64,000 bases of DNA from Vandammella animalimorsus (GCF_002285265.1 NZ_NSJB01000001.1:248001-312000), one strand, 5' to 3'; positions 37,291-47,007 are shown, counted from the first letter of the stretch. Made by a program: numbers and translations. The notes: generated by a model from the sequence alone, not told the origin.

Positions 37291-39168
37291 TTATCGCAGT
37301 TGCAGGCTGCTGTAGTGGTCCAGGCCCAGCGGGCCGACGCCCAGGCGGCTTTCGATGGTGTGCAGGTTGCGCAGGAACTCGGCCATGCTGTTGAAGATGG
37401 GCGTGGCCCATTGCTGGCTTGCGGCGATTTCGGGTGCGCGCTCGGGCAGTTGCTCCTGGGCTTTATTCAGATACTCCTCGTATCCCTGCTGCGAGATGCG
37501 CAGCAGGCCATCGCCCAGCAGGCTGCCGTAGTAGCGCAGTTGGAACAGCGTGCCCTGTGACTGGGCGGGCTGCTGCATCAGTTGCTTGAGCGCGGGCAGC
37601 GCGCTGGGGCCCACGGCCAGGCCGACGCCGCCCTGGCCCAGGCCCAGCCAGGCGGGCAGATGGGGCGCAGCGCTGAACGTGCCCGGCGGCAGTGGGCGCG
37701 GCTCGGCGCCCGCTTGCAGGGGCTGGCGGGCCAGCTCTTTGTCGATCAGGCTGGCGTAGGAGTGCAGGGCCTGCGGGTTGTCGCTGAGAAACAGCATGGC
37801 CACTTCGATCTCTGGCTGAGGCTGTGATGGGCCCTGGCGCAGCATGCTTTCAAAGTCCATGCCTGTGAGCATGGCGTAAAAGCCATGGATATTGGGGCCG
37901 ATGGCGTACAGCGGGGCCAGGGCGCGGGGCAGATCGGGCTGGCGCGCCAGTTGCTGCAGCGGCTGCAGCGCCAGGCAGTCGCTGCGGTGGGCGGCCAGGG
38001 CGCTGGACTGCTGTTGCAGCCAGCTGGCGAGCTTGTCCAGCCGCAGGCTCAGGCCGATTTCGAGCAGCGGCTTGACGGCGCTTTGGCCGCTTGGGGCTTG
38101 TGGCAGTTGGCCGGGCAGGGCGGCCAGGCCCTGGCGCAGGGCCTGCTCCAGCACCACGGTGCTGCGTCGCTCCTTGCGCTTGGCGTCCCAGTGGGTGATG
38201 CCGCTGGCCAGCTCGGGCAGTTGGGCGGCCAGCGCGGCGGCGTCGGCGGCGCAGCTGGGCGGCAGCGTGGTGATGCGGCGCTGCTGCGCCAGTTGGGCAT
38301 CGCTGCCCAGGCCGAACAGGGGCAGCAGGCGCTCGCTGGCCATCCAGGCGGTGACGCCGTAGGGCAGGAAGCCGTGGCGCTGGTTGACTTCGTGCAGGGT
38401 CTTGGCCTGGTAGAGGTTTTGCGCGGGCTTTTCCAGCCCGAGCAGCTGGGCCACAGGCAGGGCTGGCGTGTTGCCCGGCTCGATGGCCAGCACCAGGTGC
38501 TGGCCGATCAGCCCCAGCAGCAGCTGGGGCTGCAGTTCTTGCAGGGCTTGCTGCACAGCCTGGGCTTGCTCCTGCCCGGCGGGCAGCGGCAGGGGCGGCA
38601 GTGGCCGCTCGGACTGCGACTGGCCGGACAGCGGGATGGCCCAGTAGCTGGCGTGCTGACCGAGTTGATGTTCTTGCGGGGTGAGCTCCAGCGCGGCCAG
38701 CAGTTGTTCGATCTGCGCGCGGGCGCGCGGTACGTCATGCAAGCTGAGGCGCAGCACTGGGCGCAGCTGCACTTCGTACAGGGCGAACAAGGCATCGGGG
38801 GCCAGGCCAAAGCCTTTGAGGCCTTGCTCCTTGGCGGTGCGGTCCACCTCGCGCAGCCATTGCAGCATGCGCTGGGCGCGGGGCGATTCGGTGGTTTTCG
38901 GGTCTTCGGACAGCAGTTGCAGCAGGCTGTCCCACATGGGTTGCAGCGGGCGCAGCAGTTGCGCATCGAAGGCTTGCGCGGCCTCGGGCGGGGGTTCGAG
39001 GTTGGCCACGGCGTACAGGCTGTGCTGCGGCGCGTATTGCAGCGGGTGCTCGGTGCGCACGCTGCTGCAGGCGCTCAACAGCGCCAGCGCACTGGCGGCC
39101 AGGGCGCTGGCCAGCAGGCGCGGGCGGCGCAGGCTGGGGCGGGGGAGAAGGCGGTGGGCTACTGGCAT
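37291..39168 (-). CDS. large lipoprotein, paralogue 1 of 3
   Basis: A 625-residue putative lipoprotein (lipobox LSAC, Cys34). After the lipobox it shares an ordered set of motifs with the proteins at 40570 and 42442: a start like HPLQYAPQHSLYAVANLE, a block LYEVQLRPVLRLSLHD, LVLAIEPGNTPALPVAQLLGLEKPAQN, a Cys in PPSCAADAAALAA and another in HRSDCLALQPLQQL. The two Cys positions are conserved across the three, suggesting a disulfide. It is the most diverged copy. Related proteins may be labelled DUF3352, but I am not certain. GGAGG precedes the start. It follows pldA on the same strand. Confidence 0.85.
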   Translation of the reverse strand: MPVAHRLLPRPSLRRPRLLASALAASALALLSACSSVRTEHPLQYAPQHSLYAVANLEPPPEAAQAFDAQLLRPLQPMWDSLLQLLSEDPKTTESPRAQRMLQWLREVDRTAKEQGLKGFGLAPDALFALYEVQLRPVLRLSLHDVPRARAQIEQLLAALELTPQEHQLGQHASYWAIPLSGQSQSERPLPPLPLPAGQEQAQAVQQALQELQPQLLLGLIGQHLVLAIEPGNTPALPVAQLLGLEKPAQNLYQAKTLHEVNQRHGFLPYGVTAWMASERLLPLFGLGSDAQLAQQRRITTLPPSCAADAAALAAQLPELASGITHWDAKRKERRSTVVLEQALRQGLAALPGQLPQAPSGQSAVKPLLEIGLSLRLDKLASWLQQQSSALAAHRSDCLALQPLQQLARQPDLPRALAPLYAIGPNIHGFYAMLTGMDFESMLRQGPSQPQPEIEVAMLFLSDNPQALHSYASLIDKELARQPLQAGAEPRPLPPGTFSAAPHLPAWLGLGQGGVGLAVGPSALPALKQLMQQPAQSQGTLFQLRYYGSLLGDGLLRISQQGYEEYLNKAQEQLPERAPEIAASQQWATPIFNSMAEFLRNLHTIESRLGVGPLGLDHYSSLQLR

Positions 39169-39206
39169 GGGAAGTCCTCCGGGTGGTGGAATAGTTTTTG
39201 GGCGTT

Positions 39207-40493
39207 TCAGAAGTCCAACAGGCTCAGGCTGATCGAGAGCGTGGTGCGCTTGAGGTTGTAGTCGATCAGGCTGTCGCCATAGCCGTGAAACAGGCTGGTG
39301 CGCAGGCGCAGGTTGCTTTTGCCGCCCATGAAGCCTTGGCCCAGCGTGCGGTACCACTCCAGCCGCGCCGAGCCGCCGTTTTGTCCGCGCAGCGGGTGGC
39401 GCAGCGTCAGCGCCAGGGTGTTGCGCTGGCTGAGCTCCCAGGTTGAGAGCAACTCGGCGCGACCGATGCGGGCGCTGATGCCGGGGTTGTCGTCCTGGCC
39501 GGGCTTTTCCTTCAGGCGCTGCCAGAGCCGGGCCTGCAGCGTCCAGTGGGGGCCCAGCTCCATGCCGAGCATGGCGTAGTAGCGGTTCCAGCTGCGCGAG
39601 AGCGGGTCGCTCTGGCCGTTGGACTGGTGGTTCAGGCCCAGGCCGGCGTGGCTGAGCTGCGCGCCGCCGGGCAGTTGCCACAGCAGCGGGTAGATGTAGA
39701 TCAGCTCGGGCTCGTGGTCGGTGTTGCGAAACGGGCGCGAGATCTGGCCGTTGAAGGCCTGCCACTGGGCATTGAGCGTGTAGCCGAACCACAGCGAATC
39801 GCGCTTGGTGGGGTGGCCGCGCGTGAGCAGGTGGCTGGCGAGCTTGGTGCGCACCGACAGTTGCAGCTGCGCCTCGTGGTGCTGGTAGGGCTGGCGCGCT
39901 GGCGGCGTGTCGGCATGGGCGGGCGAGTGCGGCTGGCGGTTGACGGCGTCGCCGATGGCGATGCCAATGGTCAGCGGCCGATAGCCACGGAAGCGGAAGT
40001 TGCCGCAATCGGTGTCGGCGTCCAGCTCCCACATGCGCGCCGTGCGCCCAAAGGCGGGATTGCGGCAGCCGTCGTTGGCGCTGACGACGACGGTGGCTGG
40101 CGGCTGCAGCGCCAGCGCATCGGCGCCAGCTGGCGCGCGCAGGCCGTTGCCGCTGGCCTGGGGCTGGGCATCGGCATGGCCGCCGCCGTGGGCCGCTGTC
40201 GTCGTTACTGCCGTGGCCGTTGCCGTGGCGGCGCTGGGGGCGGATGTTTCGGGCGCGGCAGGCGCTGTTGCCAGGCCAGGCTGGCGCTGCTGCGCGGCCC
40301 ATTGGTCGTAGCAGGCCAGGCGCGCGGCATCGCTGTGGCGCAGCTGGTCGCACTGCTGCCAGTGGTGCACGGTGAGGGTGGCCGCGGGCGGCGCGGCCTG
40401 CGCCGGCTGTGCCGTGGCCGGGGCGCTGAGCGACAGGCCCAGGCCGGCGGCCAGGGCCCAGGGCAGGGGGCGGGGTGGGCGATGCGGAAGCAT
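39207..40493 (-). CDS. pldA: outer membrane phospholipase A
   Basis: A 428-residue OMPLA: a signal peptide (cleavage near ATAQ-PAQA), a long Ala/Thr/His-rich linker to about residue 130, then the beta-barrel. The catalytic segment NHQSNGQSDPLSRSWNR contains the His, the Ser two residues later and the Asn of the active site, as in E. coli OMPLA, and the Ser near the Ca2+ site. It hydrolyses phospholipids that reach the outer leaflet. The protein is longer than E. coli PldA (289) because of the linker. It sits between two of the paralogous lipoprotein genes. Confidence 0.95.
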   Translation of the reverse strand: MLPHRPPRPLPWALAAGLGLSLSAPATAQPAQAAPPAATLTVHHWQQCDQLRHSDAARLACYDQWAAQQRQPGLATAPAAPETSAPSAATATATAVTTTAAHGGGHADAQPQASGNGLRAPAGADALALQPPATVVVSANDGCRNPAFGRTARMWELDADTDCGNFRFRGYRPLTIGIAIGDAVNRQPHSPAHADTPPARQPYQHHEAQLQLSVRTKLASHLLTRGHPTKRDSLWFGYTLNAQWQAFNGQISRPFRNTDHEPELIYIYPLLWQLPGGAQLSHAGLGLNHQSNGQSDPLSRSWNRYYAMLGMELGPHWTLQARLWQRLKEKPGQDDNPGISARIGRAELLSTWELSQRNTLALTLRHPLRGQNGGSARLEWYRTLGQGFMGGKSNLRLRTSLFHGYGDSLIDYNLKRTTLSISLSLLDF

Positions 40494-40569
40494 GGGGTTG
40501 GCAGATGAAAACGCACTTGCCCAGGCAGGGCCTGGGCAAGTGCGGGGCGGATGCAGGGCGGTGGAGGGC

Positions 40570-42372
40570 TTACCTTTTCACGTCCTGGCCGCCGAGCAGG
40601 TCGAGCTGGTAGGTGAACTCCATGCCGCGCTCGGTCATCAGCCATTGCGATTCGAGGTAGTCCACTTCCGCATAGATGCTGCGCAGCGCGCTCATCAGCG
40701 GCCAGGTGATGTGGTAGTAGGCCGCCTCCCAGTCCCAGGCGGCCAAGTCCTGCAAGTCCTCCTCGGAGAAGGCTTGCAGCAGCTGGCTGTAGAACGCGCC
40801 CGATGCGCCGATGGCCATGAAGGGTGGCACGGCGGGCGTCGGGGCCTGCATCAGGGTTTCGAGCGTGGCCTTGTTCTCATCGCCCAGGGCCAGACCGATG
40901 GCGCGCTGGCCCACCATGGCCCACAGGGAATTGCCCAGGCCCAGGTCTTCGATGAGCTCGTCGGGCAACTGCTTGGCCGGGCCGCCGGGCTGCAGGCCGA
41001 CCTGGCCCAGCTCGGGCATGAAGCCTTGCAGCATGCCCAGCATGGCGCTGGGGTTGGCGCTGGCCAGCAGCAAGGTGCCGCCCAGCTTGGCCAGGTCCGT
41101 CTCCTGCGACACGTCGGCATTTTGCAGCAGCAGGCTCAGGTCGCTGAAATCGACCCGGAAGCCATGCCCCCAGCTGGAGCCCGCGTGCAGCATGGCGATG
41201 ATGGCGCCGGCGTTTGCCGCCAGCTCATTCAATGGCGCCAGGTATTGGCATCGGTAGGGCGAGGCCTGGATGGACTGGGCCTGTTTTTGCAGCAGATTGG
41301 CCACGGCGCTGGGGTTGGCGCTGATGCCGAGCGTGTAATTGCCGCGCACCGTGCCCAGGCCGGGCACTGGGGCGGGCAGGGCGCTGAAGTCCTTGGCCAG
41401 CTCTGCGTCCATCTCCAGCAGCATGTGGTAGTGCGCTTGCTTGTCGCTGAGCCTCTTGGCGCCGCCGACCAAGCGCGGGGTCTTGCTGACGGCGGCCTGC
41501 AGCTCGCTTTGGCAGCTGGCATCCAGGCGCACGCCGAAGTAGTTCAGCAGGCTGTCGCTCAGCCAGGTGGGCTGCGCTGCGGCGCTGGTCGTGCCGTTGC
41601 CTGTGCCGGCGGCGTTGGCCCCGCTCAGCAGCGCCACCAGGCGCTGCGCATCGACAAAGCCGGTGACGCCGCCGGGCAGGTATTCGTACTGCTTGTTGAT
41701 GGCCTGCATGGTGCCCGCGCCGATGAGCGATTGCGCCGGCTTTTGCACGCCCAGCAGCTGCGCCAGCGGCGCCTCGGGGCGCTGCAGGTCGATGGTCAGC
41801 ACCAGGTGCTTGCCCTGCACCGCAGCCACCAGGCGGGGCTTGAGGTAGGCGTCGGCCTCGGTCTCGGGCTGCAGATACCAGTAGGGCTGGCCATCGACCT
41901 CGGCGCTGGAGAGCTTTTCGCCCGCGCGGGCCTCGGCCTCGGCGATGAAGGCCTTGAACTTGTCGGCGTCGGCCAGCTCGATGCGCAGCACGGGCAGGGC
42001 CTGCACTTCGTACAGCGCCAGCAGTGCATTGACGTCGATGCCCAGGCTGTCAAAGCCGCCGGGGGCGTGGAGCTTTTCCTGCATCAGGCCCAGCAGCGCC
42101 TTGGCGGTCTTCAGTTTGGCCGGGTCGGCGTCCGATTCGGCCAGCACCTGCAGGGCGCGCTCCAGGCTGGGGGCGATGTGCGCGCGCAGCACTTCGAACC
42201 AGTGCTGGTTGAGCTGCTCGTAGCCCTTGGGCGCGCGCTCGAGCGAGCCAAAGGCAAAGGCGGTGTCGGCCGGCGCGTAGGCCAGCGGGATGTTCTTGCT
42301 GCCGGGGCCGCCGATGCTGGCGCAAGCGGCCAGCGCCAGGGCCAGGGCGGCGCTGAGGGCGAGTCGTTTCAT
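40570..42372 (-). CDS. large lipoprotein, paralogue 2 of 3
   Basis: A 600-residue lipoprotein with lipobox LAAC (Cys17). Shared motifs in order: IPLAYAPADTAFAFGSLE, LALYEVQALPVLRIELAD followed by KFKAFIAEAEARAG and YWYLQPE, LVLTIDLQRPEAPLAQLLG, Cys in DASCQSELQAAV, Cys in SPYRCQYLAPLNEL, and a C-terminal MTERGMEF segment. It is about equally spaced from paralogue 3 upstream (69 bases) and pldA downstream (76 bases), so the four genes look like one operon. A TTG five codons upstream is less likely than ATG 42372. The function is unknown. Confidence 0.87.
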   Translation of the reverse strand: MKRLALSAALALALAACASIGGPGSKNIPLAYAPADTAFAFGSLERAPKGYEQLNQHWFEVLRAHIAPSLERALQVLAESDADPAKLKTAKALLGLMQEKLHAPGGFDSLGIDVNALLALYEVQALPVLRIELADADKFKAFIAEAEARAGEKLSSAEVDGQPYWYLQPETEADAYLKPRLVAAVQGKHLVLTIDLQRPEAPLAQLLGVQKPAQSLIGAGTMQAINKQYEYLPGGVTGFVDAQRLVALLSGANAAGTGNGTTSAAAQPTWLSDSLLNYFGVRLDASCQSELQAAVSKTPRLVGGAKRLSDKQAHYHMLLEMDAELAKDFSALPAPVPGLGTVRGNYTLGISANPSAVANLLQKQAQSIQASPYRCQYLAPLNELAANAGAIIAMLHAGSSWGHGFRVDFSDLSLLLQNADVSQETDLAKLGGTLLLASANPSAMLGMLQGFMPELGQVGLQPGGPAKQLPDELIEDLGLGNSLWAMVGQRAIGLALGDENKATLETLMQAPTPAVPPFMAIGASGAFYSQLLQAFSEEDLQDLAAWDWEAAYYHITWPLMSALRSIYAEVDYLESQWLMTERGMEFTYQLDLLGGQDVKR

Positions 42373-42441
42373 GGGGGAGGTCTCCAAAAAAGGGGGAATG
42401 GCCCTGCGGCTGGGGGCAGCCGCAGGGCCGTGGCCGCGTGC

Positions 42442-44211
42442 TTATTTGAAGGTGATGATCTGATCCAGCTCCAGGCCGCGCTCGGAGAAGTGGTAGCGCA
42501 CCGAGGCGTAGTCGATGGCTTGATAGATCTGCGCGACGCTTTGCATCAGCGGCACCATGATGTCGTTGGCCTGCTGTGCCCCGGCGGAGTTGGCCTCCAG
42601 GCTGTTGAGCATTTGCTCGTTGAACTTGCCCAGGCTCTTGGCATAGGTTTCGCCATCGACGCGGTAGTACAGCAGCGGCTCGGGCGAGAGCGCGCTGGCC
42701 TTGAGGGCGCCTTCCAGATCGCCCTTGGCATCGGCGCCGATGCCCAGGCCCAGGCTCTTGTCGGTCATGGCGACCCAGATCGGATCCTGGCCGCCATTGA
42801 CCATGGCCGTCATCGGCGATTGCAGCTGCTTGGCCGCGCCGTTGGGCTCCAGGCCCAGCTGGGCCAGCTCAGGCATCATGCCCTGGGCCATGCCCAGCAG
42901 CGACATGGGGTTGGGCGAGGCCACGACCAGCATGCCACGCACGAGCTGCTGTTCGATGTTGATGTCGTTGAGCACCAGGCGCGCGCCTGTGAGCCAGCCC
43001 GAGGCCGCATACAGGCCGGCCAAGCTCTGGTTGAGGCTGGCCATGCCTTCGTTGAGCGGCTGCAGGTGCTCGCACTGGTAGGGGGCGGTCTGCACGGCAT
43101 TGGCCTGGGCCTGCAGGAAGCCGGCGAGCTGATCGATCTTCAGCCCGAAGCCGAACTCCAGGCCCTTCTTGGCGCTGCCCAGGCCCGGCACGGGGGCGCT
43201 GAGCTTTTGCAGCTCGCCAGCCAGGGGCTTGTCCAGCTCCAGCGTGCCGGCCACGCCCACTTTCTTGCCATCGACCTCGGTGGCGCCAACTACCAGACGC
43301 GGCGCCTTGGCCGCCAGGGCGGCAAATTCGCTGCGGCAGGCCTCGCTCCAGTTCGCCGGCGGCGGGTAAATGGACTGGCCCTCGGTGAACAGCGCCAGCA
43401 CGCGGCGCGTGTCCACCAGCATGTTGCCGCCATAGGGCTTGTAGCCATAGGCTTTCTGCAGCTCGGTCAAGGTGCCGGCCTGCAATATGGACTGGGCCGG
43501 GCGCTCCAGGCCCAGCAGTTGGGCCAGCGGCGCGGCGCTGTGCTGCGGATCGAGCGCCAGCACCAAGTGCTGGCCGACGATGGCCGTCACCAGGCGCGCG
43601 CGCTCCAGCGGCTGGGCGCTGGCCGCATCGGCGCCAGCGGCTTGGGCGGGCTGGGCCGCTTGCTCGCCCAGCGGCATGAACCAGTAGGCCTGGCCGTTGA
43701 GCTCGCCAGTCTCCAGCTTCTGGCCGGCGCGGGTTTCCACCTCGGCGATGAAGGCCCTGAACTTGTCCGCATCCTGCAGCTCCATGCGCAGCACCGGCGC
43801 GCCGCCGATTTCGTAGACGGCCCCCAGGCTCTTGAGGCTCATGCCCAGGCTGGCCAGGGTGTCGGGCTGCTGCAGGCGCTCCTTGAGCAAGTCCATCACG
43901 GCATTGGCGCGCGCGGTCTGCTCGTTTTGCTCCTCCTGGGCCAGCGCCTGGCGGGCGCGCTCCAGGCTTTGCAGCATGCCGACCTTGAATTGCTGCGCCA
44001 TGCCATTGATGGTGTCGATGTAAGCCTGCGGCGCGGGCTCCATGGCCCCGGCCACGAAGGCGGTGGCGCTGGGGGCGAAGGCCAGCGGGATGTCGGCCTT
44101 GGCAGGAGCGGCGGGCTGGGCCTGCTGCTTGCCGACCTCTGGGCTGTCCTCATTCTTGGAGCAGGCGCTCAGGGCAACGGCCAGGGCGATGGCCAGGGTG
44201 GTTTTTTTCAT
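42442..44211 (-). CDS. large lipoprotein, paralogue 3 of 3
   Basis: A 589-residue lipoprotein with lipobox LSAC (Cys17). It has the same architecture as the copy at 40570: IPLAFAPSATAFVAGAMEPAP, AVYEIGGAPVLRMELQD, KFRAFIAEVETRAGQKL, YWFMPLGE, LVLALDPQHSAAPLAQLLG, Cys in SEACRSEFAALAA, Cys in APYQCEHLQPLNE, and a closing FSERGLELDQI. It is the first gene of the cluster; its promoter lies in 44212-44697. The mature protein is likely periplasmic or outer-membrane anchored. Confidence 0.87.
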   Translation of the reverse strand: MKKTTLAIALAVALSACSKNEDSPEVGKQQAQPAAPAKADIPLAFAPSATAFVAGAMEPAPQAYIDTINGMAQQFKVGMLQSLERARQALAQEEQNEQTARANAVMDLLKERLQQPDTLASLGMSLKSLGAVYEIGGAPVLRMELQDADKFRAFIAEVETRAGQKLETGELNGQAYWFMPLGEQAAQPAQAAGADAASAQPLERARLVTAIVGQHLVLALDPQHSAAPLAQLLGLERPAQSILQAGTLTELQKAYGYKPYGGNMLVDTRRVLALFTEGQSIYPPPANWSEACRSEFAALAAKAPRLVVGATEVDGKKVGVAGTLELDKPLAGELQKLSAPVPGLGSAKKGLEFGFGLKIDQLAGFLQAQANAVQTAPYQCEHLQPLNEGMASLNQSLAGLYAASGWLTGARLVLNDINIEQQLVRGMLVVASPNPMSLLGMAQGMMPELAQLGLEPNGAAKQLQSPMTAMVNGGQDPIWVAMTDKSLGLGIGADAKGDLEGALKASALSPEPLLYYRVDGETYAKSLGKFNEQMLNSLEANSAGAQQANDIMVPLMQSVAQIYQAIDYASVRYHFSERGLELDQIITFK

Positions 44212-44697
44212 GGTTCCTCCAGTGGAAAGTGGCATGTATGTGTTGGCTGATCGGGCAGCGGCCGTGATCCAGGTGTGCGTCTACAGGGTAATTGCTTACA
44301 TGTGATGGTAGGCGCTGCTGCGTGACGTGTGAGGTCTCGGGCCGTTGGAGATGGGGCGCAGCGCCTGGGGCATGGGTGGGCCAGGAACGCAAGTGGCGCG
44401 GCGTCCGAAGCCCTTGGCAATGGCCTTTGGCTTGGCTTGGTGGTGGTTGCAGGTTGTTGTCGGGGCGCAATGATAGCGGAGCGCCATTGCGCCGCTGGGG
44501 CTGAGGATGAGCGCATGGCGAAAAGGAGTGCAAGCTGAGGCAATCATGCGTAACAAGAGTTGTCAATGCTTGCGCAAAGCTTGCATGACTGGGGTTTGCC
44601 CGCAGTGGGCCCGGACTCGCCGGCAGGCTGGCGCGATGCTCTTACAATGCCACGGCCCCAACACGATCTCCTTGCATAGTGTGAACAGGCCCTAGGC
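44212..44697. other. 486-bp divergent intergenic region
   Basis: The gap between the lipoprotein operon (minus) and hisB (plus). It holds a TACAAT at 44643-44648 that could be the -10 of the his promoter, although no good -35 lies 17 bases upstream. A 49-codon frame at 44546-44695 has no His-rich run, so it is not a classical his leader peptide. The remainder shows no coding potential. Confidence 0.4.
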
Positions 44698-45330
44698 ATG
44701 ACTTCCTCCGCTCTCGTCCCCACGCAAACCAGCGATCCTGGCGATCGCATTGCCGAAGTCAATCGCAATACGGCGGAGACCCGCATCCACGTGCGCATCA
44801 ACCTCGATGGCCGGGGCGTGTCCAATCTGCGCACTGGCATTGGCTTTTTCGATCACATGCTCGACCAGGTGGCCCGCCACGGCATGCTGGATCTGGACGT
44901 GCACTGCGAGGGCGATCTGCACATCGACGGCCACCACACGGTCGAGGACGTGGGCATTGCGCTGGGCCAGGCGCTGGCGCTGGCCGTGGGCGACAAAAAA
45001 GGCCTGCGCCGCTATGGCCATGCCTACGTGCCGCTGGACGAGGCGCTCAGCCGCGTGGTGATCGATCTCTCCGGCCGCCCGGGGCTGTTCTTCCACATCC
45101 CCTTCACCAGCGCGATGATCGGCCAGTTCGACACCCAGCTGGCCTGCGAATTCTTCCAGGGCTTTGCCAACCACGCCCAGGCCACGCTGCACGTGGACAA
45201 CCTCAAGGGCATCAACGCCCACCACCAGGCCGAAACGGCCTTCAAGGCCTTTGGCCGGGCGCTGCGCCAGGCTGTTGAGCGCGATGCGCGCATGGCCGGC
45301 ATCATGCCCTCGACCAAGGGGGTGCTGTGA
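44698..45330 (+). CDS. hisB: imidazoleglycerol-phosphate dehydratase
   Basis: A 210-residue single-function HisB (no phosphatase domain) catalysing the sixth step of histidine synthesis. The manganese-binding repeats FDHMLDQ and [10 protein letters not shown] and a second HH-containing block INAHHQAE are present. It is the first visible gene of the his cluster on this strand; hisG and hisD must lie elsewhere. ATG 44698 is used. The next ORF, 63 bases on, is not a his gene. Confidence 0.96.
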   Translation: MTSSALVPTQTSDPGDRIAEVNRNTAETRIHVRINLDGRGVSNLRTGIGFFDHMLDQVARHGMLDLDVHCEGDLHIDGHHTVEDVGIALGQALALAVGDKKGLRRYGHAYVPLDEALSRVVIDLSGRPGLFFHIPFTSAMIGQFDTQLACEFFQGFANHAQATLHVDNLKGINAHHQAETAFKAFGRALRQAVERDARMAGIMPSTKGVL

Positions 45331-45393
45331 TGGCCGCCTGCGGCCTGGCCCAGCTGGCGTGAAGGCGCAGCCGATCAGTCTGTGGCCCCAGCC

Positions 45394-47007
45394 ATGAACA
45401 AACGCTTGCTTCTTCTTGCCTGGCTGGCCGGCTGCGCCTGCCCCGGCCTGGCGGCATGGGATTTGCCCGCCGGCTGGAGCCGCCAGTCGCAGCAGCCGGG
45501 CATCGTCAGCTACAGCCCGGCCGGGCTGGGCGGGCGCATCTTCATGGTCGTGGCGCTCGATCCGCTGCCCATGCAGGGGCAGACGCCCCAGCAGTGGACG
45601 CAGAGCATGGCCGAGCAGCTCTCGCAAGGCTACGGCAAGATCGCCGCGCGCGAGGCGCTGCAGCACAAGGCGCCGCTGTGGAGCGCCACGCACCGCATCG
45701 ACGCCCAGGGCCGGACGCTGGTGGCCACGTACACGGCCCTGCCGCTGGACGACGGGCGCGCCAGGCTGGTCTTTTTGGTCAGCGAGCAGTCCGAGGCCTT
45801 GCTGGCCCAGCACGGCCAGCAAGGCGCGCAGGTGCTGGCTGCCGCATTGGCCGAGAGCCAGCCCAGCCAGGGCGAGGCAGCCAGCCCGCTCGCGCCGCCC
45901 GCATCCCCGGCCGAACCCGTCAGCTCGGGCAAGCCCGAGCGCACGCCAGAGCACACACGGGATCGCAGCTATGCCGGCCTGGCCGCCGACGGCGCCACCA
46001 TTGGCGGCGCGTTCACCTTTGGCCAATACCTCTGCCAGGTCGAAAACGGCCGCCACCCCTACGAAGTGACGTTGGAGCTGTACCCGAACAAAGAGCTGCG
46101 CAGCAGCATGAGCCGCCTGAAGACGGGCCGCTTCAGCTACCACCCGGACAAGGGCACGGTGAACATCGACGAGAAAATCCACCTGCTGAATTTCGAATAC
46201 CGCGGCCAGGTGCAAATGGTGTCGGTGTACTTCAAGGACCGCCAGGGGCGGGCCTACATCCGGGGCGAGGATCTGGACGAGGGCCAGGGCACGACCTGCC
46301 GCCACGTCGGCCCCAGCGCCTCGCCTTCGCCCAGCGAGGAGGAGGCCGCCCAGGCTGAGGCGCGGCGCTTCAAATGGGTCACGCCGCCCGGGCAAGGCGT
46401 GCAGCTCGGCCAGATCGAGGCCATCCTGCACAGCGCCGAGTTCGTCAACGACAGCCTGGGCATGCGCCTGGAGGAGGAGCACCTGCTGCTGCTCAAGGAC
46501 GGCTGGGCCTATACCGGACTGCGCGTGCCGCCGGCCGATCTGGACGTGCGCGCCTCGCGCGCCAACGAGCCGGGGAAGTGGCGGCGCTGGCGCAAGCAAC
46601 GCGGGCAGTATCAGCTGGAGAAGGTGGACGCCTGGGAAGATGCGCCGGGCACCCCGGCGCGCCCGGCCCGCGCCGATCAACGGCTGCACGGGGCCTACAC
46701 CGCTTCCAGCTATCACGGCAACATCTACACCAGCGGCTACGCCTTCAAGGACACGCTGTATTTCAAGCGCGACGGCACGCTGGGCAGCAGCTCCAGCATG
46801 CGCGGCGGTACCACGGCGATGAACAGCGGCACCTTCAGCGCCAACGTCGCCTCCGACCGCAGCGACGAGCGCCCGGTGCGCTACCGCCTGGACGGCTACA
46901 CCCTGGAGCGCCGCTACCCCGACGGCCAGAGCACGCGCAGCCTGTTCTTCTTCTGGGGCGAGGGCGAGCAGCACATCACCATCAATGGCACGACCTACAG
47001 TCAGTAA
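45394..47007 (+). CDS. exported protein of unknown function within the his operon
   Basis: A 537-residue protein with an N-terminal export signal. It contains LAGC (Cys14), which fits a lipobox, or it could be cleaved at GLAA. The mature part has an N-terminal domain (about 25-150, resembling a stress/plasma-protein-like PsbP shape), a Ser/Pro/Glu linker, a middle beta-rich domain (about 195-310: GGAFTFGQYLCQVENGRHPY) and a C-terminal beta-rich domain (about 425-537: YRLDGYTLERRYPDG ... ITINGTTY). No catalytic motif is recognisable. It sits between hisB and hisH, the place where many betaproteobacteria carry marC. Its role and any link to histidine are unknown. Confidence 0.85.
   Translation: MNKRLLLLAWLAGCACPGLAAWDLPAGWSRQSQQPGIVSYSPAGLGGRIFMVVALDPLPMQGQTPQQWTQSMAEQLSQGYGKIAAREALQHKAPLWSATHRIDAQGRTLVATYTALPLDDGRARLVFLVSEQSEALLAQHGQQGAQVLAAALAESQPSQGEAASPLAPPASPAEPVSSGKPERTPEHTRDRSYAGLAADGATIGGAFTFGQYLCQVENGRHPYEVTLELYPNKELRSSMSRLKTGRFSYHPDKGTVNIDEKIHLLNFEYRGQVQMVSVYFKDRQGRAYIRGEDLDEGQGTTCRHVGPSASPSPSEEEAAQAEARRFKWVTPPGQGVQLGQIEAILHSAEFVNDSLGMRLEEEHLLLLKDGWAYTGLRVPPADLDVRASRANEPGKWRRWRKQRGQYQLEKVDAWEDAPGTPARPARADQRLHGAYTASSYHGNIYTSGYAFKDTLYFKRDGTLGSSSSMRGGTTAMNSGTFSANVASDRSDERPVRYRLDGYTLERRYPDGQSTRSLFFFWGEGEQHITINGTTYSQ

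Noticed and set aside
40372-44250. 1,292-codon plus-strand open frame opposite the lipoprotein cluster (and similar at 29896-33633 and 7256-9196)
   Set aside because: Antisense to the coherent lipoproteins and pldA; no recognisable protein motif and no ribosome-binding site.
44546-44695. 49-codon frame upstream of hisB as a histidine leader peptide
   Set aside because: It contains only isolated His residues, not a run, and lacks a clear attenuator after it.
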